From positions 3,658,001 to 3,722,000 of the forward strand of contig NZ_PDBS01000001.1 in the NCBI RefSeq assembly GCF_002572525.1: DNA of 64,000 bases, read 5' to 3'. Each line of letters opens with the position of its first letter. The stretch's first letter is position 1. The notes beneath the pieces are model-generated. The model worked only from the letters and a program-made list of their open reading frames with translations, was not told the DNA's origin and made no database searches. The stretch comes from Natrinema sp. CBA1119. GTDB taxonomy: Archaea > Halobacteriota > Halobacteria > Halobacteriales > Natrialbaceae. Below, one piece after another: positions 38,169 to 47,838 of the stretch. A program made the translations under genes and the position numbers.

Positions 38169-38463
38169 CGATCGCCCGAGCTGGATTCACTGTGGTCCTG
38201 ATCCAGCTGGACTCCCTCTGTCTGTTACACGGTTCGATCGTCCATAGTGGCCGACTCGAGCGCGCGCCTCGATCAGGAGGCGCGCGCTCGAGTGACGGGG
38301 AAGGGCAGGTCACCTGGCGCGGCGCGCGGATCCGCGCGCCGCGCAAGTGCGGTCCTGGTGGACATGAAAAGGGCGAGGCGAGCCCGCCAGGGCTTCGTGG
38401 GAGAATCGAAGATTCTCCCGATGCCGAAAACGCCGACGGCGTTTTCGAGCACGCCGAGGGCTT
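38169..38463. repeat. Tandem hairpins between bluB and fttA
   Basis: Five inverted repeats stand in a row between two convergent genes: ACTCGAGCGCGCGCCTC and its exact complement (38254-38293, 6-base loop); a 28-base perfect palindrome centred on GGATCC (38317-38344); AGCCC/GGGCT (38381-38394); GGGAGAATC/GATTCTCCC (38399-38419); CGAAAACGCC/GGCGTTTTCG (38425-38447). No gene is supported. They could end transcription from both sides or act as structured RNA. Confidence 0.8.
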
Positions 38464-40398
38464 TCAGAGGAAACGAAAGGTCTCGAGGTTCTTCGGCGCG
38501 AAGGTTCGCATGTCGTAGTCGTGGTAGAGGGCGCTCGAGAGGTCCTGCGTGGAGCGTTCGTCGCCGTGGACGCAGAGCACCTTCTCGGGGCGTGGGTTCA
38601 TCGTTTTGACGAAGTTCTCGAGGCCGGCGCGGTCGGCGTGGCCGGAGAAGCCGTCGACGGTCTCGACGCCCATGTTCAGCGAGAGGGTTCCGCGGCCGTC
38701 ACCGGAACCCATCGCACCGACTTCGCTGGTCGGGATCTCGTCCCAACCGTTCTGGATGCGTCGGCCGAGGGTTCCCTGGGCCTGGTAGCCGACGAAGACG
38801 AGCGACGAGTCCGGATCGGGGCCGAGATGGCCGAGCCAGGACATGATCGGGCCGCCGGTGACCATCCCGGAGGTCGAGAGGATGATACAAGGTTCGCCGT
38901 CGGCGACCTCCTGTCGTTCCTCCTCGCCGGCGTCGATGTGGTTGAACTCCTCGGCGAGGAACGGGTTCTCGTCCTCGTGGAAGATCCGGTCTCGCAGATC
39001 GTCCCGGAGGTACTCGGGATAGGTGGTGTGGATCGCCGTCGCCTCCCAGATCATCCCGTCGAGGTGGACCGGCATCTCGGGGATTTTCCCGTTGCGCATC
39101 GCCTCCTCGAGGACGAGCATGATCTCCTGTGACCGACCGACTGCGAAGGCGGGGATAACGACCTTTCCGTCCTTTTCGTAGGTCTCGTTGATGACCTCTA
39201 TCAGGTTCCGCTCGGAGTCTTGCTGGTCGGTCTGATAGTCGTTTCGACCGCCGTAGGTCGACTCGAGGACGAGCGTCTCGACGCGGGGGAAGTCGTTGAC
39301 CGCGCCGTTGAACAGGCGGGTGTCGTCGTAGTGAATGTCGCCGGAGAACGCGACGTTATAGAGGCCATCACCGATGTGGAAGTGCGAGACGGCCGAGCCG
39401 AGGATGTGACCGGCGTTGTGGAAAGTGAGTTTGACGTCCGGCGCGATGTCGGTGACATCTCCATACTCGAGGGGGATGCAGTGTTTGATCGCCTCGCGGA
39501 CCTGCTCGCTCTCGTAGGGCGGGCTCCGGCCTTCCTTGGCCGCGACATCGAGGTAGTCCAGCGTCAGCAGCCCCATCAGATCTCGCGTCGGTTCGGTACA
39601 GTAGATCGGGCCGTCGTAGCCGTACTTGAACAGCAGCGGAATCAGCGCGGAGTGGTCGAGGTGGGCGTGCGTGAGGACGACCGCGTCGATGGTCTGCGGC
39701 CCAGCGCCGAGCGCTTCGGGCGCGTGGAGATAGGGCACTTCACCCTCGGCACCCGGTTTGTCACCGCAGTCGATGAGGATCCGCGTCTCGGGCGTCGAGA
39801 GGATGAACGATGCGCGGCCGACCTCGCGACAGCACCCTAGCGTCGTGATGCGGACATACTCGTCGTCGGACATCTCCTCGCGGTGGATCTGCCGACCGAC
39901 CTTCTCGAGGATATCGCGGCGCTCGTCGCGCTCCTGTTTGAGAAAGCTGCGGACGTTCGAGACGGTCGAGGATTCGATCGGCGGCGTGCGGACGACTTCG
40001 GGCGTCCAGCCGACGGTCTTCGTGATTTCGCGGAGCGTTGACCCGTGGCGGCCGATGACCATGCCGGGCTTTTCGGCCTCAATGACGACCTCGCCGGTGT
40101 CGGCGTGGAAGTCAAGGTCAGTGATCCCCGCGTCCTCGGGGACGACGTTCATGATCTCCTCCCGGGCCTGTTCGGGTCGCGAGAGGACGCTTGGGTCGGG
40201 CCGGACGGTGATCCGCTTGCGGAGTTTGCTCGCGAGCTGCCGAATGAGGTCGCCCTGCTGGGCGAACTTCTTCGGATCGCGCGTGTAGACCACCAGTTCG
40301 GGGCCTTCGTATTTCACCGAGGAGACCGAGATATCGCTCGGTAACTCGCTCGTGATCTGTGCTTCGAGATCGTCGAGTTGCTGCTCTACAGTGCTCAT
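38464..40398 (-). CDS. aCPSF1/FttA beta-CASP ribonuclease, transcription termination factor
   Basis: 644 residues. Two N-terminal KH domains (about 1-150; GMVIGRHGSTLREI is the KH loop) precede a metallo-beta-lactamase domain with zinc site H244-A-H246-L-D248-H249 and a beta-CASP domain (GYQAQGTLGRRIQNG; FSGHADRAGL; CVHGDERS). This family, conserved in archaea, cuts the 3' end of transcripts and drives termination. It is a single gene, convergent with bluB. Confidence 0.94.
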   Translation of the reverse strand: MSTVEQQLDDLEAQITSELPSDISVSSVKYEGPELVVYTRDPKKFAQQGDLIRQLASKLRKRITVRPDPSVLSRPEQAREEIMNVVPEDAGITDLDFHADTGEVVIEAEKPGMVIGRHGSTLREITKTVGWTPEVVRTPPIESSTVSNVRSFLKQERDERRDILEKVGRQIHREEMSDDEYVRITTLGCCREVGRASFILSTPETRILIDCGDKPGAEGEVPYLHAPEALGAGPQTIDAVVLTHAHLDHSALIPLLFKYGYDGPIYCTEPTRDLMGLLTLDYLDVAAKEGRSPPYESEQVREAIKHCIPLEYGDVTDIAPDVKLTFHNAGHILGSAVSHFHIGDGLYNVAFSGDIHYDDTRLFNGAVNDFPRVETLVLESTYGGRNDYQTDQQDSERNLIEVINETYEKDGKVVIPAFAVGRSQEIMLVLEEAMRNGKIPEMPVHLDGMIWEATAIHTTYPEYLRDDLRDRIFHEDENPFLAEEFNHIDAGEEERQEVADGEPCIILSTSGMVTGGPIMSWLGHLGPDPDSSLVFVGYQAQGTLGRRIQNGWDEIPTSEVGAMGSGDGRGTLSLNMGVETVDGFSGHADRAGLENFVKTMNPRPEKVLCVHGDERSTQDLSSALYHDYDMRTFAPKNLETFRFL

Positions 40399-40529
40399 AG
40401 GTCGCCAATGTGGCTTGCGTGAACTCGCCGCCCGGGATCGAGTGCGCCGCCGGGTGGGGCAGAAGCGATAGGAGACTGTCGACGGATTTCAGTGCCGTGA
40501 CGTCTGCTGACGGATAGCCGCCACGCCAC

Positions 40530-40567
40530 GTGTGAGCGTCGTCCAAATAGGACAACGTAGCTCACAC
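40530..40567. repeat. Imperfect inverted repeat upstream of fttA
   Basis: GTGTGAGC at 40530-40537 pairs with GCTCACAC at 40560-40567, and the inner GTCC/GGAC pair extends the arms with a small bulge. It could be an operator or the remains of a mobile sequence. Confidence 0.5.
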
Positions 40568-40809
40568 TCCGTCTCGTCTCCCGAATCATCGTATCCTACT
40601 CCGTACCTGACGAAGACGCTCCCGGATCGGTTATCCTGGTTCGTGCGGGACAATTCCAGGGAGAACCCGCTTACTCGAGGCTATTCTTTGCGTAGTATAA
40701 AAGCCTTCGCAAAACCTGACCACAGAGGGAGCATACTGTCGGCAGACAGTTACTGAACGGTTGACCGCGTCGCGATCACAACCCGGTCACATTCAGATCG
40801 TGGTATGGT

Positions 40810-40896
40810 ACTATAGCAGCCACTGAACGTCATTGCACGCCTGATCGACCGACAGCTGTCCGATCAGTGTGTGAATCGTTTCAGTGGCTACTATAT
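40810..40896. mobile_element. MITE-like near-palindromic element
   Basis: 87 bases with terminal inverted repeats ATAGCAGCCACTGAA (left) and ATAGTAGCCACTGAA (right, read inward). Inner arms CTGATCG/CGATCAG and the centre GACAGCTGTC continue the symmetry, so almost the whole element can fold on itself. It has no coding capacity. Target duplication is not clear. I believe similar sequences occur in Natrinema-type genomes, but that is memory, not a search. Confidence 0.5.
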
Positions 40897-40965
40897 CGCG
40901 CTCGACGACGGCACAGTTAGGACCGATGGTACAGCGTTTTGGGGACCGGTATCGTCCTCCCCTCC

Positions 40966-41451
40966 ATGCACATCACGCCTGCTCGAGTCCGCGAGGAACG
41001 AAATTGGGTCGTCGACCGTACCGATCGGGTCGTCCCCCTCATCAACGACGTTCGCGACGACCTCGGCGAGGTCTTCGGGACCGACGTGGACGCGGTGACG
41101 GCGGACCGGTATCGTGAGGAGGTCGACGCCGTCTTCGCCGACGGCGATCTGGCCGTCAACGTCGCCGCCCTGGTCGCCATCCTCAGGGACCTCGACGTGG
41201 AAAACGATTACCCGGGGTTCGTGGTCGACGAACTCCTCGGCCGCGAACTGGCCGCGACGATCGCCGGCCCACAGCCGCTGCGGACGCTCGGCGAGGCGAC
41301 CTTCCACTACGCCGATCTCCAGGTCCACGGCGATGCGAGCGAAAACGCCGGTATCGACGACTGCGAGGCGGCGCTCGCAGCCGGCTTTCAGGAGCGACTA
41401 CCCGGCTGGAACTGGACCGAACGCGAGAGTCCGTTCTCGCTCGAGCGGTAA
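40966..41451 (+). CDS. Hypothetical haloarchaeal protein
   Basis: 161 residues, acidic, mostly helical by appearance, without membrane segment or known motif. The N-terminus MHITPARVREERNWVVDRTDRVVPLINDV (in order) and the C-terminal FQERLPGWNWTERESPFSLER look conserved in type. The start at 40966 is chosen because the frame before it is short and unlike protein. It is flanked by the MITE and a convergent lipoprotein gene. Confidence 0.65.
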   Translation: MHITPARVREERNWVVDRTDRVVPLINDVRDDLGEVFGTDVDAVTADRYREEVDAVFADGDLAVNVAALVAILRDLDVENDYPGFVVDELLGRELAATIAGPQPLRTLGEATFHYADLQVHGDASENAGIDDCEAALAAGFQERLPGWNWTERESPFSLER

Positions 41452-41494
41452 CTCCGTCGAGAGGGGAATATCCGACTGTCAGCCGGTGTTCGAG

Positions 41495-42070
41495 TTACTC
41501 GGCCGTCTCGTTGCCGGAACCGGATCCGCTGGTCACGTTGCCGGAGTCGGAACCGTTCGTCTCGTTCCCCTCCTGTGCTCGCTGCTGTTCTTCGAGCATC
41601 GCCCGTTGTTGCTCCCGGCGCTGCTGTTGCTGAACGAGTAGCTCGTACTGCTCGCCGGGATAGATCCCGGTGACGTCGCCGTTCCGAAGCGCGTCCATGA
41701 TCGCACCGTCGGAGCCGGTGACGCGGAAGAGTCCGTACTCGGTCTCAGACGCCTCGATCGTGAAGTCGCGTTCGCTCGCCGATTCCTCGAACGCCGTCGC
41801 GGTCTCCGCGACCAGTTCGCGTTGTCGCTCTCGATAGACCTGCTGGGCCTCCTGCTGGCTGAGGTTCTCGTCGCTGGCATTGTTCTGCACCTCCTCTTGC
41901 AGGCTCGTCAGCGCCTCCCGGTCCGGCTGGACTGCGACCGTCACTGCGTTGCCTCCGTCCTCCGAATCGTTCTGTGCGAGCGACTCGAGCTGGGAGCACC
42001 CGGCCAGCGACGCGGCCGTACCGGTGGCGGTCAGTGCGAGGAACCCGCGACGGGTCGATAGGTTCGGCAT
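41495..42070 (-). CDS. Tat-exported lipoprotein, unknown function
   Basis: 191 residues. A twin-arginine signal (LSTRRGFLALTATGTAASLAGC) ends in a lipobox Cys, so the protein is exported folded and lipid-anchored, as most haloarchaeal lipoproteins are. The mature part is Gln/Glu-rich, with a likely coiled coil (QEVQ...QQEAQQVYRERQRELV), a middle domain and a second Gln-rich helix (VQQQQRREQQRAMLEEQQRAQE), and a Gly/Asn/Ser tail with NxT sites. GGTATATCC about 28 bases upstream supports the start. Confidence 0.82.
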   Translation of the reverse strand: MPNLSTRRGFLALTATGTAASLAGCSQLESLAQNDSEDGGNAVTVAVQPDREALTSLQEEVQNNASDENLSQQEAQQVYRERQRELVAETATAFEESASERDFTIEASETEYGLFRVTGSDGAIMDALRNGDVTGIYPGEQYELLVQQQQRREQQRAMLEEQQRAQEGNETNGSDSGNVTSGSGSGNETAE

Positions 42071-42195
42071 CGTGTCTTGCGCGGGGACGAACGTGGATAT
42101 ACCTTCTGCGTCGGGCCGCATTCAAACGCGACGAATCGATGGAGAATCCGCACGACAGCGGGCACCTTTTATCCGTCCCCGGGCTAGCGTGACCA

Positions 42196-42939
42196 GTGAC
42201 GGACTCCGAGTACGGCCACGGAACGGAAACCCTCCAGGGACCGACGCCGGCGGCGGCCCGCGACGTGATCGCCCGCGGAATCGATAGTGACGCCATCGTC
42301 ACCGTCTACGGTCGCTGCACCGTCGATTACGACGGCCGAGCGACGAGCTATCTCGAGGCGGGCGACCGTCACGTCATGCTCAAACCCGACGGGGCGGCGC
42401 TGGTCCACACCGACGAGGGTCAGCAGCCGGTCAACTGGCAGCCGCCGGGCTGCGACCACGACGCGTCCTGCGAGGATGGAACGCTCGTCCTCGAGAGTCT
42501 GCGGTCGACGCCGGACGAACGGCTGCGCGTCCGATTTCAGGAGGTCCTGCAGGTGTCCGCGTTCTCGGGCTCGGACGAGAACGAACTCGCCCTCGTGGGG
42601 ACCGAAGAGGACCTCCGCCAGCGGATTCTCGAGGACCCCGAGCTGCTCGAGACGGGGTTCACGCCGCTGGCGACCGAGCGCGACACGCCGGCCGGTGCGG
42701 TCGACATCTACGGCGAGGATTCGGCGGGCCGAGCGGTCGTGGTCGAACTGAAGCGTCGCCGGGTCGGTCCCGACGCCGTGAGCCAACTCCGACGCTACGT
42801 TGACGCCCTCGAACGTGATTTACACGCCGATGCGGCCGTTCGCGGGATACTGGTCGCTCCGTCAGTGACCGAGCGCGCCCAGCGGCTGCTGACCGAGCAC
42901 GGCCTCGAGTTCGTTTCGCTCGAGCCGCCGGCCGAGTGA
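42196..42939 (+). CDS. nucS: Endonuclease NucS/EndoMS
   Basis: Mismatch-specific double-strand endonuclease of archaea and actinobacteria, 247 residues. The N-terminal DNA-binding/dimer domain (1-120) is followed by a RecB-like nuclease core with catalytic Asp in GAVDIYGED, Glu and Lys in AVVVELKRRRVG, and the helix VSQLRRYVDALE. The GTG start is supported by CTTTTATCC about 28 bases upstream. Haloarchaea often carry it together with MutS proteins. Confidence 0.93.
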   Translation: MTDSEYGHGTETLQGPTPAAARDVIARGIDSDAIVTVYGRCTVDYDGRATSYLEAGDRHVMLKPDGAALVHTDEGQQPVNWQPPGCDHDASCEDGTLVLESLRSTPDERLRVRFQEVLQVSAFSGSDENELALVGTEEDLRQRILEDPELLETGFTPLATERDTPAGAVDIYGEDSAGRAVVVELKRRRVGPDAVSQLRRYVDALERDLHADAAVRGILVAPSVTERAQRLLTEHGLEFVSLEPPAE

Positions 42940-43119
42940 GCGACGTGAGACGTGCTCGGTTCTCGAGTTGGTTCCCTCCCGCTAGATAATACAGTCAGCA
43001 CCGACCACCGAGTCCGAAGGGCAGCTCACTGCTGGAATCGACGGCGAACGTGATGATTCGTCGCTGGCGAGTTGATAGTATTACAAGTCACTGAAAAGCA
43101 TATTAAGTGGCGGAATACG

Positions 43120-43302
43120 ATGGACGACAACCTCTCTCGTTTACAGTCCGCGTTGATCATGGGGTTATCGGGCACAATGGCCCTCTTACTTGTGGCCATT
43201 ATATTCGACTATCCGAGTGTTTCGAGAGCGTTGCTGGTTGGACTCCTGACGACGATCGTCTGGTATGTTTTCGACCCTCGTCTCCTCGCTAACTCAGGTT
43301 GA
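43120..43302 (+). CDS. Small membrane protein of unknown function
   Basis: 60 residues with two hydrophobic helices (about 9-27 and 32-48) and a polar N-terminus. A CATATTAAG box lies about 20 bases before the ATG, fitting a leaderless gene. It stands alone, and codon use is less GC-rich than its neighbours. Confidence 0.5.
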   Translation: MDDNLSRLQSALIMGLSGTMALLLVAIIFDYPSVSRALLVGLLTTIVWYVFDPRLLANSG

Positions 43303-43395
43303 GCAAAGACCCCATCTACTGTCAAGGCGGGAATATCCATACTTCGGTCTCTTATCGAGAGTTCTTTTAGGTGAGATGAGCGTGCGATCCACTCG

Positions 43396-43851
43396 TCAGG
43401 CCGGATACGTTCCCTCGAGCCGCGTTCGCTCGAGGACGTGGCCATCCATCGCCGACTCGAGGTCGTCCGCGCCGGCGTCGGATCCGAGTTCGAGCGTCGT
43501 CTCCAGCGCGAACAGTTTGAACCGGTAGGTGTGTTCTCCATCCGGCGGATTCGGACCGCCGTAGTCGCGCTCTCCCCAATCGTTCGTTCCGACGGTCGCC
43601 TCGTCCGACTGCCAGTCTTCCGGAATCGTCTCCGTCTCCGGCGAGACGTTCCAGACCACCCAGTGGTCCCACACTTTTCCGGCGGGTTCCTTCGCGTCGG
43701 GGTCGTCTACGATCAGCGCGAGCGCCTCGGCATCGTCCGGAACGCCGTCGATTTCGAGCGGCGGGTTGACGTTGTCTTTCGTGTAGCCGTACTCCTCCGG
43801 GATTCGGTCGCCGTGGTCGAACGCGGGACTCTCGAGTGTGAAATCTTCCAT
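43396..43851 (-). CDS. YbhB/YbcL-family (PEBP) protein
   Basis: 151 residues of the phosphatidylethanolamine-binding-protein fold. Motifs: FDHGDRIPEEYGYTKDNVNPPLEI, the anion-site DDPDAK with KVWDHWVVWNV, and the late YGGPNPPDGEHTYRFKLFAL. The function in archaea is unknown; bacterial and eukaryotic relatives bind small anionic ligands or inhibit kinases and proteases. No signal peptide. Confidence 0.9.
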   Translation of the reverse strand: MEDFTLESPAFDHGDRIPEEYGYTKDNVNPPLEIDGVPDDAEALALIVDDPDAKEPAGKVWDHWVVWNVSPETETIPEDWQSDEATVGTNDWGERDYGGPNPPDGEHTYRFKLFALETTLELGSDAGADDLESAMDGHVLERTRLEGTYPA

Positions 43852-43984
43852 GTCGATTTGTACCTCGTGTGACTTCCGCGTCGGCCGTTCACCACCGGAA
43901 TAGAAGAAACTTACAGTTCCTCCGGGTCACGACCAGTACGACTGGAATCGTTGCGATCGAATCTGTTTCCGGTCAGCGCAGCTG

Positions 43985-44128
43985 TTATCGGCGAACAGCG
44001 AATACCACGATCCCCAGCACCAGCAGTCCGACTCCCCACATCCACGACTGCCCCGGGAGATACGCCAGCAACAGCGTGACGATACCCGAGGTGATGAGCG
44101 ACCAGCCGATCGTCGTTCGATATGTCAT
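43985..44128 (-). CDS. Small two-helix membrane protein
   Basis: 47 residues: two membrane helices (about 6-22 and 27-45) with a short PGQSWMWG turn and a final RR. No function can be suggested. ATG 44128 gives the compact form; a longer frame to 44194 is possible but adds a polar, unlikely leader. Confidence 0.45.
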   Translation of the reverse strand: MTYRTTIGWSLITSGIVTLLLAYLPGQSWMWGVGLLVLGIVVFAVRR

Positions 44129-44234
44129 GAAACCCACGACAGCATCGGGATAGTTGTGTGTTGTGCCGGTCACTGCAGCCCGACGACGCACCAAACCGAT
44201 ATTATTTTTCAGGTCGGGTTCGACCTATTCGAAT

Positions 44235-44762
44235 ATGGGGAACGATCCGACGATCCGTCGATATCGGCCGGAAGACGGCGATGAGGTCCGTGAGCTACAC
44301 GAAACGGCCATGCGAGACGTGGGGGCCTACGTCGACACCGTTCCGGATACCGATCTCGAGCGAGTTCTCGAGACATACATCGACGGTGATGGGGAGTTCC
44401 TCGTCGGCGACCTGGACGGACGCATCGTCGCGATGGGCGGCTTCCGTCCGGTGGAGGAGACGGACTACATCGCGGAGGTCAGTCCCGGCCTGCTGGACGG
44501 CGCAGTCGAACTCACTCGAATGCGCGTCGACCCCGACTATCAGCGACGAGGATACGGCCGACGGATCTACGAGGAACTCGAGCGGCGCGCTCGGTCGCAG
44601 GGTGCCACACGGATCGTCCTCGACACGATGGCGAAACAAACCGCAGCGCGCCGACTCTACGAGGCACAGGGCTTCGAAGAAGTCCACCGCGAACGGATCG
44701 AGGCGTTCGACGACCCCTTCGAACTCCTCGTCTATCGGAAACCCCTGGTCGACGACGGCTGA
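44235..44762 (+). CDS. GNAT-family N-acetyltransferase
   Basis: 175 residues. The N-terminus IRRYRPEDGDEVRELHE, the strand VELTRMRVDPDYQRRGYGRRIYEEL (acetyl-CoA loop) and TAARRLYEAQGFEEVHR are classic GNAT parts. The substrate is unknown. It runs toward mutS, ending 16 bases from the mutS stop. Confidence 0.85.
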   Translation: MGNDPTIRRYRPEDGDEVRELHETAMRDVGAYVDTVPDTDLERVLETYIDGDGEFLVGDLDGRIVAMGGFRPVEETDYIAEVSPGLLDGAVELTRMRVDPDYQRRGYGRRIYEELERRARSQGATRIVLDTMAKQTAARRLYEAQGFEEVHRERIEAFDDPFELLVYRKPLVDDG

Positions 44763-44778
44763 GTGGAAAGCGCCGAAC

Positions 44779-47523
44779 TCACTCCTCGAGCGATTGCTTC
44801 AGCCGATCGAGTTCCGTCAGCGCCTCGACGGGCGTGAGGTGGGCGAGATCGAGCGCTCGGAGTTCTGCAGCCACGTCTGTCGGCACGTCTCCTCCGTCTG
44901 TGGTAGCTGCCGATTCCGCGATCTCGGTTGCTTCGGGCACCGCATCCTCGTTCGAATCACGAGCGGTCGACCTGTCGTCACTCTCCGTCTCGAGGGCATC
45001 GTCCGCTTCGCCCGCGACCAGGATCCGCGCGCGGTCGACAACGGAGTCGGGGACGCCGGCCGCGGTCGCGACCTCGACGCCGTACGAGCCCGTCGCCGCG
45101 CCGGGCGCGATCTCGTGATGGAAGACGACCTCGCCGTCGACCTGCTCGACCTCGAAATGCAGCGTGAACGCGGCCGCGAGGTCGTCGGCGAGTTCGGTCA
45201 GCGGGTGATGGTGGGTCGCGAAGAGGGTCGTCGCACCGACCGCGTCGTGGAGGTGTTCGGTGATCGCCTGCGCGATGGCCATCCCGTCGGCCGTCGAGGT
45301 CCCCCGTCCGACTTCGTCCAGGAGGACGAGCGAGTGCTCGTCGGCCTCCCGCAGGATGGTCGCGAGTTCGTCCATCTCTACCATGAACGTCGATCGCCCG
45401 CCAGCGATGTCGTCGCTGGCCCCGACGCGGGTGAAAATCCGATCGACCGGCGTGATCCGGGCCGCGCTAGCGGGGACGAAACTTCCGACCTGCGCCAGCA
45501 GGACGATCTGGGCAACCTGCCGCATGTAGGTCGACTTCCCAGACATGTTCGGCCCCGTGATCACCGCCAGCCGCCGATCGCGCGCGAATCGGGCGTCGTT
45601 CGGGACGAACGACTCCTGCATGCGCTCGACGACGGGATGGCGACCGCCCTCGATCTCGAGGGTCTGACTCCCGTTGCGATCGAGAATCTCTGGCCGGCAG
45701 TAGTCGTACTGGGCCGCGGCGCTCGAGAGGGAGACGAGCGCGTCCAGCGTCGCGAGCGCCTCGGCGAGCCTCTGGACGCGTTCGACCTCGTCTGCGATCT
45801 CTCGGCGGACCTCGCAGAACAGTTCGTACTCGCGTTCATCCGCGCGTTCTTCCGCGCCGACGATCTGATCCTCGCGCTCCTTGAGTTCCGGCGTGACGAA
45901 CCGCTCGGAGTTCTTGAGGGTCTGGCGGCGCTGATAGTCCTCGGGCACAGACTCGAGGTTCGGGTTCGTCACCTCGATGTAGTAGCCGTGGACCGAGTTG
46001 TAGCCGACCTTCAACGAGTCGACCCCCGTCCGCTCGCGTTCGCGCTCCTCGAGGTCGTCGATCCACCGTTTGCCGTCGCGGGCGGTCCCGCGCAGGTCGT
46101 CCAGATCGTCGTCGTACCCCTCCGCGATGATGTCCCCCTCGGTGATCTCGATCGGCGGGTCCGAGACGATCGCGTCCTCGATCAGCTCGCGGATGTCGGC
46201 CAGCGGATCGAGGGCCTCGTGGAGCCGTTGCAGTCGCTCACAGTCCGCGTCGGCGAGCTCCTCGCGAACGTCGGGAACGACGGCGAGGGTGTCCCGCAGC
46301 GAGCGCAGATCTCTGGCGTTCGCCCGCTCGCGGGAGATCCGTCCGATCAGCCGCTCGAGATCGTAGACCGACCGCAACCGGTCGTGAAGCCGCTCGCGCG
46401 TCTGGACCGCGCTCGTGAGTTCCTCCACGGCGTCCAGCCGCGCCTCGATCCGGTCGGGCTCGAGCAGCGGCCGCCGGAGCCAGTCCCTGAGCTTTCGGCC
46501 GCCGAGCGCGCTGGCGGTGTCGTCGAGCACGCCGATCAGCGTCGCCTCGTCCCGCCCGTGAACGGCACGGGGTTCGAACAGCTCGAGGCTCCGCAGGGCG
46601 ACGGCGTCCAGCAGCAGGTACTCCCGCGGATCGTATCGCGTGAGGTGGGTGAGATACTCGAGGTGTGCGTCGTCACTCTCGATACCGTCCGCAGCTCCGG
46701 AATCGTCCTCGATCTCGTCGTCCGCTTCACCGCGTTCGCCGACGTGTGTGCCGCCGCGGACGTACTCCGCATAGGCGAGCACCGCGCCGCAGGCTCGAAT
46801 CTCGGCGTCGCTCGCGAGCAGCGCATCGGGGTTACGAAAGTACGCGGAGAGTTTTTCGCCCGCCCGCTCGCGGTCGAACGCGCTCTCGTCGTACGGCGTA
46901 ACCATGCAGTTATCGGGAACGAGATCGGCGGGCGCGTCCGGGCCGACGACGGCCTCCGCGGGATCGAACCGACTCACCTCGTCGACGATCGACTCCCTCG
47001 AGGTGGAACTCGTGGCGAGGAAGTCACCCGTCGAGACGTCGAGTAACGCCAGCGCGAGTTCGGGGTCTTCGCCGGCGGCTGCGTCGCCGCGAGCCACCGC
47101 GGCCACGAAGTTGTTGTCGTCACTGGCGAGCAGTTCGTCCTCGGTGAGCGTCCCGGGGGTGATAACTCGGGTGACGGCTCGCTCGACGACGCCCGACGTC
47201 TCGCCGGGCTCTTCGACCTGATCAGCCACCGCGACCCGGTAGCCGGCCTCGAGCAACTCCTCGATGTACGACTCGGCGTTGTCGATCGGGATGCCCGACA
47301 TCGGGTACTCGCCGGTGTTGTCCTCCCGGCTGGTCAGCGCGATTTCGAGTAGGCGTGCCGTCCGTTCGGCCGCGCCGCAGAACGTCTCGTAGAAGTCCCC
47401 GACCTGAAAGAGGACGATCGCGTCGTCGTAGCGCGCGCAGAGATCGTGATACTGGCGCATCATCGGCGTCAGCTCGTCGCGTATCTCGGCCATCTCCTCG
47501 GGAGGGCCAAGCGCCCGATCCAT
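44779..47523 (-). CDS. mutS: DNA mismatch repair protein MutS
   Basis: 914 residues. The mismatch-reading F-x-E is F44-Y45-E46 (VGDFYETF) in domain I. Connector, lever and clamp domains follow, then the ATPase with Walker [16 protein letters not shown], Walker [13 protein letters not shown] and the THHH switch. The C-terminus has a disordered acidic stretch before a final helix. It is of the MutS1 type. ATG 47523 is supported by GGTATTTC about 27 bases upstream; a longer frame is unlikely. No mutL is in the window. Confidence 0.95.
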   Translation of the reverse strand: MDRALGPPEEMAEIRDELTPMMRQYHDLCARYDDAIVLFQVGDFYETFCGAAERTARLLEIALTSREDNTGEYPMSGIPIDNAESYIEELLEAGYRVAVADQVEEPGETSGVVERAVTRVITPGTLTEDELLASDDNNFVAAVARGDAAAGEDPELALALLDVSTGDFLATSSTSRESIVDEVSRFDPAEAVVGPDAPADLVPDNCMVTPYDESAFDRERAGEKLSAYFRNPDALLASDAEIRACGAVLAYAEYVRGGTHVGERGEADDEIEDDSGAADGIESDDAHLEYLTHLTRYDPREYLLLDAVALRSLELFEPRAVHGRDEATLIGVLDDTASALGGRKLRDWLRRPLLEPDRIEARLDAVEELTSAVQTRERLHDRLRSVYDLERLIGRISRERANARDLRSLRDTLAVVPDVREELADADCERLQRLHEALDPLADIRELIEDAIVSDPPIEITEGDIIAEGYDDDLDDLRGTARDGKRWIDDLEERERERTGVDSLKVGYNSVHGYYIEVTNPNLESVPEDYQRRQTLKNSERFVTPELKEREDQIVGAEERADEREYELFCEVRREIADEVERVQRLAEALATLDALVSLSSAAAQYDYCRPEILDRNGSQTLEIEGGRHPVVERMQESFVPNDARFARDRRLAVITGPNMSGKSTYMRQVAQIVLLAQVGSFVPASAARITPVDRIFTRVGASDDIAGGRSTFMVEMDELATILREADEHSLVLLDEVGRGTSTADGMAIAQAITEHLHDAVGATTLFATHHHPLTELADDLAAAFTLHFEVEQVDGEVVFHHEIAPGAATGSYGVEVATAAGVPDSVVDRARILVAGEADDALETESDDRSTARDSNEDAVPEATEIAESAATTDGGDVPTDVAAELRALDLAHLTPVEALTELDRLKQSLEE

Positions 47524-47838
47524 ACGTAAATTCGGCCGCCCGACGCTGAAATACCTTGCTGGATCGGCTGCGTTTCGGGCTCGAGAGCCTCTCGTATCAA
47601 CTGACGCGATTTGCGATTTACACATCGATCGCACAGTTCGCGGTTTTCGCTCACCGTTCGCGTTCCCGCGGTTCTCGCTCACTTCGTTCGCTCCGAACCG
47701 CGCTCGCTCCGAACCGCGCTACTATCGTGCGATCGGGTGTGAAGCAACTGTCAGTGGCAACGGAAGCTATCTAATCACGTGACTGTCACAAAACGGGAAG
47801 AGGTATTACGATTCATCGCTCATGAGTGCACAACAGCT
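47524..47838. other. Intergenic region with tandem repeat
   Basis: About 315 bases between divergent mutS and the membrane regulator. TCGCTCCGAACCGCGC occurs twice in tandem (47688-47703, 47704-47719), next to related TTCGCTC modules. A TATTACG box near 47802-47810 could serve the regulator start at 47839. Confidence 0.5.

Larger units (their letters stand above)
40399..40965. other. Non-coding region upstream of fttA
   Basis: About 570 bases without a gene. It holds the inverted repeat at 40530-40567, a strong TATA-like GTATAAAAG at about 40696-40704 with no gene at the expected distance, a small hairpin ACTGTC-GGCA-GACAGT near 40736-40751, and the MITE-like palindrome at 40810-40896. Confidence 0.5.

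Noticed and set aside
44158-47046. 962-codon open frame opposite mutS
   Set aside because: Shadow of mutS and the GNAT gene; it has no domain and overlaps two real genes.
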